A DNA stretch of 48,226 bases from Lachnospiraceae bacterium (lineage in GTDB: Bacteria > Bacillota > Clostridia > Lachnospirales > Lachnospiraceae), in NCBI GenBank assembly GCA_014804365.1, contig JAAUZX010000089.1, positions 1 to 48,226 of the forward strand, read 5' to 3'. The translations under genes were made by a program, and so were the position numbers. Position 1 is the stretch's first letter; every line of letters starts with the position of its first letter. The notes under the pieces were generated by a model. The model worked only from the letters and a program-made list of their open reading frames with translations, was not told where the DNA came from and made no database searches. Positions 39,399 to 48,226 of the stretch are shown in pieces.

Positions 39399-39413
39399 TG
39401 TTCGTAAAAATAA

Positions 39414-39442
39414 TTGCAATGATATATTAGTTGAGGTATAAT
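39414..39442 (+). promoter_or_regulatory. Separate promoter of the ASCH gene
   Basis: TTGCAA at 39414-39419 and TATAAT at 39437-39442, spacing 17. It allows the ASCH gene to be expressed apart from the two genes before it. Confidence 0.7.
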
Positions 39443-39478
39443 ATGTTACAAAAAGATAACTGAAATGGAGTGGAAAGC

Positions 39479-39856
39479 ATGTGCTCAATACTATTATCAA
39501 TTAATCCTAACCATGTAGAGAATATATTAAATGGAACCAAAAAATATGAATTTAGAAAAAAGGCATGCAAGAGACATGTAGACAAAATATTAATATATTC
39601 TACAACTCCAATTATGCGAGTAGTGGGAGAAGCAGAGATTGAAGATGTTCTCATTGATAATCCGGAAATGATTTGGATGAAAACAGAGAAAAGATCAGGA
39701 ATAGATAAAGCCTTTTTTGATCAGTATTATGCAGATAAGGATCAGGCTGTGGCGTACAAACTAAAAAATGTCAAAAAGTATAGAGAGCCAAGAGAATTGA
39801 AAGACTATGGTATAAGTAACGCTCCACAGTCTTTTCAATACATAGAAGAAGCATAA
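39479..39856 (+). CDS. ASCH-domain protein
   Basis: About 125 residues. MCSILLSINPNHVENILNGTKKYEFRKK is the ASCH hallmark (a basic pocket residue set, with EFRKK), and YSTTPIMRVVGEAEIEDVL continues the fold; ASCH belongs to the PUA superfamily that binds RNA or modified bases. ATG 39479 with GGAG at 39467-39470 is preferred over GTG 39470. Last gene of the AT-rich island; a terminator at 39872 follows. Confidence 0.85.
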   Translation: MCSILLSINPNHVENILNGTKKYEFRKKACKRHVDKILIYSTTPIMRVVGEAEIEDVLIDNPEMIWMKTEKRSGIDKAFFDQYYADKDQAVAYKLKNVKKYREPRELKDYGISNAPQSFQYIEEA

Positions 39857-39871
39857 AGAAGGTAAATGGAT

Positions 39872-39901
39872 AAAAAGAATTGCATAACGCAGTTCTTTTT
39901 T
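39872..39901. terminator. Bidirectional terminator after the ASCH gene
   Basis: AAAAAGAATTGC (39872-39883) pairs with GCAGTTCTTTTT (39889-39900) with one T-G wobble, loop ATAAC. T-runs on both strands; it lies between convergent genes. Confidence 0.8.
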
Positions 39902-39936
39902 ATCTTTAAAAAACGATAAGGAATTATATCCGTAAA

Positions 39937-41238
39937 TCACAGAAACTGCTTTGTTTTCCCAGCAAGATACAAAGGAACATTGATAATATCCACGTCCTGT
40001 CTGTAACTACGTTCGGAAAAACGCAGGGCATGTTTGTGGCAGCTTTCGGCGATATACTTCTTAAAAGATGGCGCTGATTTATTTTCGCCGCCTTTGACTT
40101 CAACGGGAATAATTTCTGTGCCATATTGAAGGACAAAGTCAATCCTACTGTTTTTATCAGAAAAGTACCGGGGTTCAACCTCAAACTGACCGCGAAGCTG
40201 CTGCAATACATAATTTTCAATTAGGGGTCCCTTAAACTGATAATCTTTTTTTAAAAGGATGGCGCGGTTGTCAATGCCGGCCATATGTTTGAGAAGCCCG
40301 GTGTCAAATACAAACAGTTTAAATTGTTCCTGTTTGTCAAAAGCAGACAGCGGATGTTCCGGTTTAGAGATATTGTAGACACGGTTTAGCATTCCGGCCG
40401 AGACAAGCCACTCAATCGCTTCTTCGAAATCACGAGCCCTGCCACCTTCACGGACAGCGCCATACATAAATTTTTCGTTAGGTTTGGCAAGCTGTGCTAC
40501 GATGCTTCTGAAGACCATGAGGATACGTCCGTTGTTGACTTTACCATTGTGTTTGGAAAAGTCATTTTCATAAACCGTGATCAGTTCATGCTGAATCTGA
40601 GAGATTCTGGCGGGGTCTTTATATTTGATCCATGAAGCAACACACTCCGGCATACCGCCTATGATGAGATAGTTATGGTAGCTCTCCAGTAAGCGATGGT
40701 GAAAAATTTCTTCAATCTGCTGCTCTTTCCGGATGCTTTCATAGTAAGCATATAAAGCCGGATCAACTGCAGCAAGAAATTCATCAAAGGTCAGCGGGTA
40801 GATATCAAGAAGGTTGATCATGCCGACAGGATATGACTTCGGTGCAGCCAGTAAAGTGCCGAGTAGGCTGCCTGCGGCGATTACATGATAGTCATTAGCT
40901 TTTTCGTTGAAATATTTAAGGGTATTTAACGCTTCAGGGCATTCCTGAATTTCATCAAAAATGATTAATGTATCTTCAGGCATGATTTTTTCACCGGTGA
41001 TCAGGGACAACAGTTCGATAATACGATGCGGATTTTTGTTCGTCTCAAAGATGGATTTGAGTTCATCTTCTTCATCGAAATTAAAGTAGACGAAGTTCTT
41101 GTAGTAGTTTTTTCCAAATTCTTTCATCAGCCAAGTCTTGCCGACCTGTCGCGCACCCTTTAATATCATAGGTTTGCGTTCGGGATCAGATTTCCAATTT
41201 ATCAGAGCGTGCATTGCATTACGTTTCAAGCAGATCAC
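39937..41238 (-). CDS. AAA-family ATPase with DUF4143
   Basis: About 433 residues of the common AAA_14-DUF4143 type. Walker A LKGARQVGKTWLMKEFG, Walker B DTLIIFDEIQECPEAL and AAGSLLGTLL are followed by the DUF4143 part, which contains a PD-(D/E)XK-like end: SRIDFVLQYGTEIIPVEVKGG. These proteins are widespread in anaerobes; their function is poorly known. The first codon is uncertain: GTG 41238 follows AAAGGA closely, while TTG 41229 or ATG 41214 would have wider spacing. Confidence 0.88.
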   Translation of the reverse strand: MICLKRNAMHALINWKSDPERKPMILKGARQVGKTWLMKEFGKNYYKNFVYFNFDEEDELKSIFETNKNPHRIIELLSLITGEKIMPEDTLIIFDEIQECPEALNTLKYFNEKANDYHVIAAGSLLGTLLAAPKSYPVGMINLLDIYPLTFDEFLAAVDPALYAYYESIRKEQQIEEIFHHRLLESYHNYLIIGGMPECVASWIKYKDPARISQIQHELITVYENDFSKHNGKVNNGRILMVFRSIVAQLAKPNEKFMYGAVREGGRARDFEEAIEWLVSAGMLNRVYNISKPEHPLSAFDKQEQFKLFVFDTGLLKHMAGIDNRAILLKKDYQFKGPLIENYVLQQLRGQFEVEPRYFSDKNSRIDFVLQYGTEIIPVEVKGGENKSAPSFKKYIAESCHKHALRFSERSYRQDVDIINVPLYLAGKTKQFL

Positions 41239-41262
41239 CGTCCTTTCTGTGTGTTTAAATAT

Positions 41263-41291
41263 AGTACATCACGTTTTTCTGCGTTTTTCAA
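41263..41291 (-). promoter_or_regulatory. Promoter of the DUF4143 ATPase gene
   Basis: On the minus strand TTGAAA (complement of 41286-41291) and TGTACT (complement of 41263-41268) are 17 bases apart, just upstream of the gene. Confidence 0.45.
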
Positions 41292-41482
41292 GATATATTT
41301 AACACATTTTTCTGAAAAATATCGGACAAAAAACACATTTTTATTAATATTGTTATCTGCAAAGAAAACTATAATGGTAATTTGCAGTAATTTAAAGAAA
41401 TTTATTTCTCAGTTTTTTAGAGATTATTTAGAGAAAGGCTTGGTATGATGATAACAGTTAAAGTGACACAGGATGATCATGT

Positions 41483-41587
41483 GTGGCACGGATATGGGAT
41501 TTGATTAAAGAAATTATTAAGGCGGATTGTGAAGAAGAAAGTAAAGAAGTGCAGAAAAAGAAATTAGATTATGAATTAGATCTATAA
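41483..41587 (+). CDS. Doubtful 34-codon ORF before the lipoprotein genes
   Basis: From GTG 41483 a frame reads VARIWDLIKEIIKADCEEESKEV and ends at TAA 41587; it is charged and helix-like. No clear ribosome site. A different frame from ATG 41446 or 41443 ends after about 20 codons, so it may be a remnant joined by a frameshift. The rest of the gap 41239-41620 holds only the minus-strand promoter; no convincing plus-strand promoter was found. Confidence 0.2.
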   Translation: MARIWDLIKEIIKADCEEESKEVQKKKLDYELDL

Positions 41588-41620
41588 AAGAAAAGAGTCA
41601 AGAGGAGTAGAAAAGGGTTT

Positions 41621-44044
41621 ATGAAAAAATTTCGGAAAGGTCAATTGAAGAGAATATTTGCAGCAGGCATGTCGCTTGCAATATTTGTCTCTCTTCTCGG
41701 AGGCTGCGGAAACAGCGGTCAGCAGACGGCCGGTAACGGCAGTGGGAACAGGACGGATGATATAATGGCGGATGGCGGCGGTCAGGCAGGTGAACAGCAA
41801 TCAGACAGCACGGCCATGGGGCGCTATCTGGAAGAGGCTGCAGATCTGTCGGAAAGTTTGTCGGGATACCGCAATGCGATATTTAAGTTAGAAGACGGAG
41901 GTGTGGTGCTCACAGATCCGGTGAAAAACATGAGGGTTTCGAAAGATCATGGTGTTACGTGGGAAAATGACGGGAATACATGGTTGAGTGAGATATTGGA
42001 CAGAGGCGGATTTATTGACGATTATGCCGTGGGCGCAGACGGCACGGTAGGCATTCTGTATACGTACATGGAATCGGAAGATGAGACGGCTGCGGATGAG
42101 TCCGCGGGAACGGATTCAGAAGAAGAGAAACCATGGTGGGCTTCAGAGAAGAGGGAAATGCTCATCGTAAAGCCGGACGGAACAGAAATGCCGGCAGTAT
42201 TTACGGTAATGAATGAAGACATGTACCCTTCACATATATGGATATCCGAACACGGAAGAGTCTTTGTGGGAACGCAGGGATCGGATCTGTATGAGATTTT
42301 AGAGGATGGCAGCAGCAAAGTCTTTCTCACCTTGGAAGATTCTCCTCAGATCATACAATTTCAGGGAAGCAGGATGATTATTGACGGCTATGGCTACGAC
42401 AGTCTGTTGATCTATGATATGGAGAGCAGCGAGTTCATCGAGGATAATGTACTCGACACTTTTGTGAATGAAAATTATGGGGATAGAGCTTTTAACGGTG
42501 GGAGCTGGTATGATCTGTATTTCTTTCCGGGAGAGGACAATATTCTCTATCTGGCGGGTGAAAAAGGGGTGCACCGTCATGTGATCGGCGGAAACGCTAT
42601 GGAGCAGATCGTAGATGCTAACCTTACAACATTCGGCAATCCGACTTATCGGCTATTGGGGATGGTCGCGTTGGAGAATAATGAGTTTATGGCTATCTTT
42701 ACAGATGCGCGTCTGGTTCGTTTCATTTATGATCCGACAGTACCTACGGTGCCGGGGCAGACGATCAAGGCATACAGCTTGAAAGAGAACAATACGCTTC
42801 GGAGAGCTATTTCGATTTATCAGATTGAGAATCCGGATGTTTACGTGGAATATGAGATCGGCATGGAGGACAATACCGGCGTTACGAGGGATGATGCTCT
42901 GAAAAAACTGAATACGGAGATCATAGCGGGAGACGGGCCGGATCTGCTTATCCTGGATGATATGCCGGTGGATTCTTATATAGAGAAAGGGATGCTTGCG
43001 GATATTGCTCCGCTGATGGACAGTATGAATGGAGAAGGAAAACTCTTCGAGCATGCTGTGGACGCATACAGGCAGGAAGGTAAGATTTACGTGGTTCCAT
43101 GCGAGATCAGTCTTCCCATTATGGAGGGTGCCCCGAATTATGTATCCGATATTAATGATTTAGAAGGCATTGCCGATGCGGTGGAGAGACTCAGAAAGGA
43201 TCACCCGGGAGTGGATCTGCTGCAGATTTGTTCGCCCAAAGGCGTGATGAAACAGTTTGCAATGGTCTGTGCACCTGCATGGCTGACAGAGAGCGGAGAA
43301 CTGAATCGTGAGATGATTTCTGACTTTCTGACGCAGACGAAGCGAATCTATGATGCACAGATGGAAGGTCTATCGGATGAGATGATACGACAGTATGAAG
43401 AAAAAAATGAAGAGCATATTCAGTATTACGGAGAAATGCTGGAGGAATCTGATTGGTTTGGACGCGGCACGGAAGAGGTGTATTATGTGACGGGTGAAAG
43501 GCAGATTATGACAGGGGTGCTCGGAGGCGCATATACCTATGCGGAAATAACTTCAGTGCAGAAAACAACCGGATTTGAGGACAATGTGATCCTTCCTATG
43601 TCCGGACAGTGTAGGAATGTGTTCTGGGTGGATACATTGGCAGGAATCAGTGCGGTTTCCACACAGATTGACAGGGCGGAAGGCTTGCTGAAAGTGCTTT
43701 TGGGAGATGAAGATATATCAGGCATGGGATTTCCAATCAACCGGACAGCTTTTGAGAGTTCACTTTTTCCGGCTGATTTTGTCTCGACTGATACTGCGTA
43801 CAGCCAATTGGGCTTTGAATATGAGGACGGCAGTAGTTTTTATTGGAATATATATTGGTACGGCGAACAGCAGGCGGATATCCTAAAGGGATGGATGCAG
43901 GCAGCAGATACGCCGTATGTGCGAAACAAGGTGCTGGAAGAAGCGGTGTATACCGCAGGGACATCCTACATACAGGGAGAAACAAGTCTGGAGGAGGCGG
44001 TGTCAGCGGTAGAGAAGAGTATGGCAATCTATATGGCGGAGTAA
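41621..44044 (+). CDS. Lipoprotein 1: Asp-box region joined to solute-binding-like domain
   Basis: About 807 residues. Signal peptide with lipobox SLLGGC, then a Gly/Gln/Asn-rich linker and the motif AMGRYLEE. Residues about 70-380 look like a beta-propeller with an Asp-box SKDHGVTW (residues 107-114), plus repeated strands such as WISEHGRVFVGT and LYEILEDGSSKVFL. From about residue 385 the protein resembles a family 1 solute-binding protein: LRRAISIYQIENPDVYVEYEIG, LNTEIIAGDGPDLLILDDMP, DSYIEKGMLADIAPLM. Acidic insert SEDETAADESAGTDSEEEK around residue 150. First of three tandem paralogues. No ABC permease is seen in the window. Confidence 0.85.
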   Translation: MKKFRKGQLKRIFAAGMSLAIFVSLLGGCGNSGQQTAGNGSGNRTDDIMADGGGQAGEQQSDSTAMGRYLEEAADLSESLSGYRNAIFKLEDGGVVLTDPVKNMRVSKDHGVTWENDGNTWLSEILDRGGFIDDYAVGADGTVGILYTYMESEDETAADESAGTDSEEEKPWWASEKREMLIVKPDGTEMPAVFTVMNEDMYPSHIWISEHGRVFVGTQGSDLYEILEDGSSKVFLTLEDSPQIIQFQGSRMIIDGYGYDSLLIYDMESSEFIEDNVLDTFVNENYGDRAFNGGSWYDLYFFPGEDNILYLAGEKGVHRHVIGGNAMEQIVDANLTTFGNPTYRLLGMVALENNEFMAIFTDARLVRFIYDPTVPTVPGQTIKAYSLKENNTLRRAISIYQIENPDVYVEYEIGMEDNTGVTRDDALKKLNTEIIAGDGPDLLILDDMPVDSYIEKGMLADIAPLMDSMNGEGKLFEHAVDAYRQEGKIYVVPCEISLPIMEGAPNYVSDINDLEGIADAVERLRKDHPGVDLLQICSPKGVMKQFAMVCAPAWLTESGELNREMISDFLTQTKRIYDAQMEGLSDEMIRQYEEKNEEHIQYYGEMLEESDWFGRGTEEVYYVTGERQIMTGVLGGAYTYAEITSVQKTTGFEDNVILPMSGQCRNVFWVDTLAGISAVSTQIDRAEGLLKVLLGDEDISGMGFPINRTAFESSLFPADFVSTDTAYSQLGFEYEDGSSFYWNIYWYGEQQADILKGWMQAADTPYVRNKVLEEAVYTAGTSYIQGETSLEEAVSAVEKSMAIYMAE

Positions 44045-44048
44045 CAAG

Positions 44049-44199
44049 ACATGAAGTTATACTAAGACACCAAAGTACGGTGCCTAAGTATAACTAAGTC
44101 ATGTCTGGAAGAATGCCGCTGGCGCGAGCATTCTTCCGGGGCTGAGAAGTAATTATTAGGTCGTGCTTATGGAATGCCGCTTGACAGCGGGTGTTCTCC
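44049..44199 (+). ncRNA. Multi-hairpin structured element (copy 2), between lipoprotein genes
   Basis: Hairpin 1 (44049-44104) has the same outer stems ACATGA/TCATGT and AGTTATACT/AGTATAACT and loop AAAGTAC as copy 1 at 12502, but the inner stem is CACC/GGTG instead of CTGC/GCAG. Hairpin 2 (44107-44137) is GGAAGAATG/CATTCTTCC. A degenerate second hairpin (44171-44199) with CCGCT/AGCGG follows, and both are followed by GGGCTGAGAAGTA-like tails. Confidence 0.65.
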
Positions 44200-44246
44200 G
44201 TGGGCTGAGAAGTAGTATGAGTATGGAGAAAATGGAGATGAAAAGA

Positions 44247-46766
44247 ATGATTCGTATGAGAAAATATGTAGGAAAGCAGATATTTTCAGCGGCGCTTGGT
44301 GTGATGCTGTTAGCGGGGTGTCTGGCGGGTTGCGGGAATGGCGGAGCAGCCGGAGACGGACAGGATGGCGCGCAGGGCGGCGGTACAGGCGGACAGAGTA
44401 CACAGCTGTATGAGGAAGGAACTCCCATGGGACGTTACGTGGAGAAAACGGGAGAATTTGGGGACGGTGCCGGGCTTTCCGACATTAGCAACCGTCTTTT
44501 TAAGCTGAATAATGGACAGATGGTCATTGCTGACGCCTTTAGGCCTTTTGTGATTTCCAAGGATGGCGGGCAGAGATGGTATACGGATAAGCGAGCATGG
44601 AACACCAGAATGGTGGAAAACGGCGACTATATTATGAGTGCGGCAGTGGGCGGTGATAATACGGTGGCGGTAATCTATCAGGCGGCAGAATCAGACGCGG
44701 CAAGTGATGAGACGGCAGATTCGGGCGCAGCAGGTGATGAGGCAGCGGATTCAGACGCAGCAAGTACTGAGGCGGAAGATCCGGAGAGTGATACGCAGGG
44801 TGAAGAAACAGATAACGATACAGAGACAAACTCACAGGATGAAGCAGGACCGCTTTTGAATCCGCAGCTTCTCATCATTAAGCCAGATAAAACAGAGATG
44901 CCGGTGGAGGTTGACCTGACGGAAGAGGATGAACGTCTGAAGGGTGCATATATATCGGATGACGGCAGGATCTTTGTCACCACGCAGAGCGCAAATATCT
45001 ATGAAATTCTGGAAGACGGAACAAGCGTCCTGTTTCTCAGGGCGGAGGAGAATTCACCGGACCTGATACAGGTTCATGGCGGGATGATGTTCATGGACGG
45101 ATGGGATTATGAGTCGCCGCTGATCTATGACATGGAACAGAAGCAGTATATAGAAGACGAGGTCTTAGCGGATTTTGTGAAGGAAAACTATGGCGACAGA
45201 AATTGTTTCAGCGGTAACTGGTATGATATGTTTTTCTTTCTGGATCAGGAAGGTGCTTTGTATATTGCAGGAGAAAAAGGACTCTACCGTCATGTAGTGG
45301 GCGGCAGTGCTATGGAGCAGATCATAGACGGAAACTTAAGTATTTTCAGTAATCCGTCCTATGCAATAGAAGGTATGATCGCATTGGAGAACAATGAGTT
45401 TATGGCATTGTTTTCGGGCGAAAAGCTGGTACATTTTGTTTATGATGCGGATATTCCAACTGTACCTGTGATACAGATTAACGTTTACAGTCTGGAAGAC
45501 AATGCAACGATGAGGCAGGCAATTAACCAGTATCAGACTGAAAATCCGGAGATCTATGTGAAGTATGAGGTTGGTACGGGCGGTGGTAATTCCGTCACGA
45601 GGGAAGACGCGTTGAAGAGTCTCAATACCAAGATTCTGGCGGGAGAGGGTCCGGACGTATTTATTCTGGATGACATGCCTGTGGATTCTTATATAGAAAA
45701 AGGGGTGTTGCGCGACTTAAGTCCGATCTTTGACAATATGAGCGGTGGAGATGAGCTTTTTGGTAATATTGTGGACGCGTTCAGAACCAATGAGGGGATT
45801 TATATGATGCCCTGTGAGGTTCGGCTTCCGGTGATAGTCAGCAGGAAATCTGAAATAGCAGGAATCAAAAACTTATCGGATATTGCAGATGTGGTTGAGA
45901 AGCTTAGAAAGGATCATCCGGAAGGCGATCTGCTCAAACTGTATACGGAAAAAGGAATCATGCGGATGTTTTCCCCGGTATGCGAACCCGTGTGGATGAC
46001 GGAAGGTGGAGAAGTGGATCGGGAAATGATTGCGGAATTCCTGCAGCAGACGAAGAGAATCTACGATGCACAGATGGACGGCATAGCGGAGCGGGTGTTG
46101 GAGGCGTACGAGGCTGACTGGAACACTTTTGCAGAAGAAGAATTTGGTGCACCGTGGGACGAAACGGACACGATGAGAATATCCATGGATTGCCTCAGGT
46201 TTACAGGCGGCATGAATGAGGCTGTGTGGGGATACATCAACAGATTTTGGAGCTACGCGGAGATGGTTTCCGTTTCGAGGGTTCAGGGATATGAAAATAG
46301 TGGATGGGTGCCCATGAACGGACAGTGTGAAGATGTTTTCTTTGCAAAGACATTGCTTGGAATCAGTGCGGCGTCAAAGCAGACTGAGGCGGCGGAAGAT
46401 TTTGTGAAGGCATTATTCGGGAAGGAAAATCAGGGAAATCTGTATGAAGGACTGCCGGTCAACAAGGCGGCTATGCAGGCGGGGTTTGCCTCCGAGGCAG
46501 GAGACGGCGTAGATGAACGGTGGGGTGGTCTTGCCACAGACAATTATGAGGGAAACATGATTTCCCTGTCTGTCTACTGTCCAAACCAGTCACAGGTTGC
46601 GGAATTGCAGGCTTATATGGAATCCGTGAAGACTCCGTATATGGAGAATACGGTTTTGGAGGACGCGGTGTACGAAGAAGGCATCGCTTATATGCAGGGG
46701 AGGAAGAGTCTGGATGAGGCGTTAGATTCTGTTGAGAAGAAGATGGCGATTTATCTGGCGGAGTAG
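44247..46766 (+). CDS. Lipoprotein 2: Asp-box region joined to solute-binding-like domain
   Basis: About 839 residues, paralogue of 41621-44044. Lipobox candidates are MLLAGC and CLAGC. AMGRY-type motif PMGRYVEK, Asp-box-like SKDGGQRW (from residue 104), an acidic Ala/Asp/Glu/Ser-rich insert of ~55 residues (AASDETADSGAAGDEAADSD region) and the same solute-binding part: MRQAINQYQTENPEIYVKYEVG, ILAGEGPDVFILDDMP, DSYIEKGVLRDLSPIF. The start is uncertain; ATG 44247 has GGAG at 44234-44237, while 44217 and 44238 are alternatives. The structured element lies just in front. Confidence 0.85.
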   Translation: MIRMRKYVGKQIFSAALGVMLLAGCLAGCGNGGAAGDGQDGAQGGGTGGQSTQLYEEGTPMGRYVEKTGEFGDGAGLSDISNRLFKLNNGQMVIADAFRPFVISKDGGQRWYTDKRAWNTRMVENGDYIMSAAVGGDNTVAVIYQAAESDAASDETADSGAAGDEAADSDAASTEAEDPESDTQGEETDNDTETNSQDEAGPLLNPQLLIIKPDKTEMPVEVDLTEEDERLKGAYISDDGRIFVTTQSANIYEILEDGTSVLFLRAEENSPDLIQVHGGMMFMDGWDYESPLIYDMEQKQYIEDEVLADFVKENYGDRNCFSGNWYDMFFFLDQEGALYIAGEKGLYRHVVGGSAMEQIIDGNLSIFSNPSYAIEGMIALENNEFMALFSGEKLVHFVYDADIPTVPVIQINVYSLEDNATMRQAINQYQTENPEIYVKYEVGTGGGNSVTREDALKSLNTKILAGEGPDVFILDDMPVDSYIEKGVLRDLSPIFDNMSGGDELFGNIVDAFRTNEGIYMMPCEVRLPVIVSRKSEIAGIKNLSDIADVVEKLRKDHPEGDLLKLYTEKGIMRMFSPVCEPVWMTEGGEVDREMIAEFLQQTKRIYDAQMDGIAERVLEAYEADWNTFAEEEFGAPWDETDTMRISMDCLRFTGGMNEAVWGYINRFWSYAEMVSVSRVQGYENSGWVPMNGQCEDVFFAKTLLGISAASKQTEAAEDFVKALFGKENQGNLYEGLPVNKAAMQAGFASEAGDGVDERWGGLATDNYEGNMISLSVYCPNQSQVAELQAYMESVKTPYMENTVLEDAVYEEGIAYMQGRKSLDEALDSVEKKMAIYLAE

Positions 46767-46799
46767 TTTATAGATCTTAATTTTAAGAAAGGGAAGTGT

Positions 46800-48226
46800 A
46801 TGAAAGCAAAAAAAGCAGCAAACAAATTATTATCAATTCTGTTGTTATGTGCTATGTTGCTGACATTACTTAGCGGCTGTGGGGCTGAAGAAGAAGTTTC
46901 GGAAAACAGCGGCGGAAATGAGCAGAATCCACAAAGTACACAGTCGTCTGCAGGGGTTACGGCAATGGGACGTTATGTGGAAGAAACTGCGAATTTACCG
47001 AATGAGGTTTTTAGAGCGAAATTGTCTCGATTAGAGGACGAGAGTTTAGTCATATGTGAGTCCTATTCCCCGTTGTATATTTCAAAGGATAATGGAGTGA
47101 CATGGGAGACAGACGAGAGCATAACAGGCAGCGGAATATGGGAAAACAAAAGCTGGGTTTTTGATATGGCAACCGGGGCTGATCATACGATGGCCACTAT
47201 TTATGATGATTATGAGAATGTTTATGAACAGGGCGAATTAAATCCCAGACTTTGTCTTGTCAAACCTGACGGTGCTGAGGTTACCATAGATATTCCCGTT
47301 AGGGCAGAGGATCGGAATCCGGCCGGTGTGTGGATATCGGATACAGGAAGGATTTTTGTGAACACAGACGGTTCCAATATTTATGAAGCCTGGGAGAACG
47401 GTAACATTGAACTGTTTCTGGAGCTTGATCCCACTTATCATCCATATTTGATACAGTGTCAGCAGAACCTTATGGTAATAGATGGAGGCAGCTATAGTGA
47501 GCTCCTTATTTATGATATGGAGAAGAAGCAATACATCGAGGATGAAGTTTTAAAGGAGTTTGTGAATGAAAATTATGCAGACAGGACGATTGAAGAAGGA
47601 TATGGTATGTATTTCTTCCTGGAAGAACAGGGAGTTATTTACCTAGCAGGACAAGAGGGGCTGCACCGCCATGTAATAGGCGGCAGTGCCATGGAACAGG
47701 TCATAGACGGAAAACTTACTACCTTCAATGATCCTTCTAACCAGGTGTTGGGTATGATTAAACTTGAAAATGATGACTTTGTGACGCTATTTAGCGATGG
47801 CAGATTGGTTCGCTATGTTTATAATCCGGATATCCCTACTGTACCAAATGAGAAACTTAAAGTATACAGCCTACAGAACAACGATACGATACGTCAGGCA
47901 ATTTCTTTGTATCAGATAAAAAATCCGGAGGTTTGGGTAGAATATGAGATCGGTATGGAAGATGGAGTTTCTGTCACAAGAGATGATGTGCTGAAAAAAC
48001 TGAATACCAAGATCATGGCCGGTGACGGTCCCGATATATTAGTATTGGACAATATGCCGCTTGATTCCTATATCGAAAAGGGGCTGCTTCTTGATATGGG
48101 CCCGATTCTTTATAATTTAAGCGGTGAAGAAGCGCTGTTTACGAATATTATGGATGCCATGAAAACAGAGGACAAACTATATGTAATGCCTATCGAAATA
48201 CAGATTCCGGTACTGTATGGAGATAA
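46800..48226 (+). CDS. Lipoprotein 3 (partial): Asp-box region joined to solute-binding-like domain
   Basis: The frame is open from ATG 46800 (AAAGGGAAG before it) to the window edge, 475 codons and two bases. Lipobox LLSGC, then AMGRYVEE, Asp-box SKDNGVTW from residue 95, HRHVIGGSAMEQVIDG shared with the other two copies, and the solute-binding segment IRQAISLYQIKNPEVWVEYEIG, IMAGDGPDILVLDNMP, DSYIEKGLLLDMGPIL. The C-terminus lies beyond the window. It begins 33 bases after copy 2, so the genes are likely cotranscribed. Confidence 0.85.
   Translation, partial: MKAKKAANKLLSILLLCAMLLTLLSGCGAEEEVSENSGGNEQNPQSTQSSAGVTAMGRYVEETANLPNEVFRAKLSRLEDESLVICESYSPLYISKDNGVTWETDESITGSGIWENKSWVFDMATGADHTMATIYDDYENVYEQGELNPRLCLVKPDGAEVTIDIPVRAEDRNPAGVWISDTGRIFVNTDGSNIYEAWENGNIELFLELDPTYHPYLIQCQQNLMVIDGGSYSELLIYDMEKKQYIEDEVLKEFVNENYADRTIEEGYGMYFFLEEQGVIYLAGQEGLHRHVIGGSAMEQVIDGKLTTFNDPSNQVLGMIKLENDDFVTLFSDGRLVRYVYNPDIPTVPNEKLKVYSLQNNDTIRQAISLYQIKNPEVWVEYEIGMEDGVSVTRDDVLKKLNTKIMAGDGPDILVLDNMPLDSYIEKGLLLDMGPILYNLSGEEALFTNIMDAMKTEDKLYVMPIEIQIPVLYGD

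Overview
The window looks like chromosome of an anaerobic Firmicute of the Lachnospiraceae/Clostridia type. Supporting features are Gram-positive style ribosome binding sites (AGGAGG-like), consensus sigma-A promoters, a ptb-buk butyrate module, an ECF-type riboflavin transporter behind an FMN riboswitch, an AICAR transformylase with a separate IMP cyclohydrolase, and many lipoproteins with no outer-membrane genes. No rRNA, tRNA, CRISPR array, transposase or phage gene was seen. Family assignments are from reading the translated proteins; no database was searched.

Layout. 1-7220: a small membrane protein behind a promoter and a hairpin leader, guaB, a large GGDEF-EAL protein, then an IMP cyclohydrolase and an AICAR transformylase, so the last purine steps up to XMP sit together. 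7221-13757: a structured repeat, ptb-buk, secA, a two-hairpin element and prfB with its programmed +1 frameshift. 13848-15629 (minus strand): a DUF975-type membrane protein, an HExxH protein and a small membrane protein. 16021-25165: a probable operon of surface and signalling genes (repeat-rich secreted Ig-like protein, FecR-domain protein, CHASE2-adenylate cyclase, TIM-barrel protein, GAF-HD-GYP protein, Tex). 25328-28198: a short flagellin and two Uma2-family genes, each behind a nearly identical ~235-nt leader. 28331-33639: FMN riboswitch and ribU, then an ABC exporter operon (ATPase, adaptor, permease). 33803-37549 (minus strand): two-component system and flotillin. 37811-39856: an AT-rich island with a P-loop kinase-like protein, a GNAT protein with a PUA/ASCH-like tail, and an ASCH protein. 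39937-41238 (minus): AAA/DUF4143 ATPase. 41621-48226: three tandem paralogous lipoproteins joining an Asp-box region to a solute-binding-protein-like domain; the third runs off the window.

Most interesting signals: (a) the duplicated Uma2 leader, which starts just after each promoter, is far more alike between copies than the genes it precedes, and can form a hairpin that hides the Shine-Dalgarno; (b) a two-hairpin element after secA and between two lipoprotein genes, with compensatory base changes between copies; (c) a 33-nt hairpin with a tandem G-A internal loop just after two unrelated promoters, whose 14-nt end recurs in a third, larger structured element; (d) the Asp-box/solute-binding lipoprotein family; (e) the NTPase/GNAT/ASCH island; (f) a FecR-CHASE2-cyclase module joined to HD-GYP signalling.
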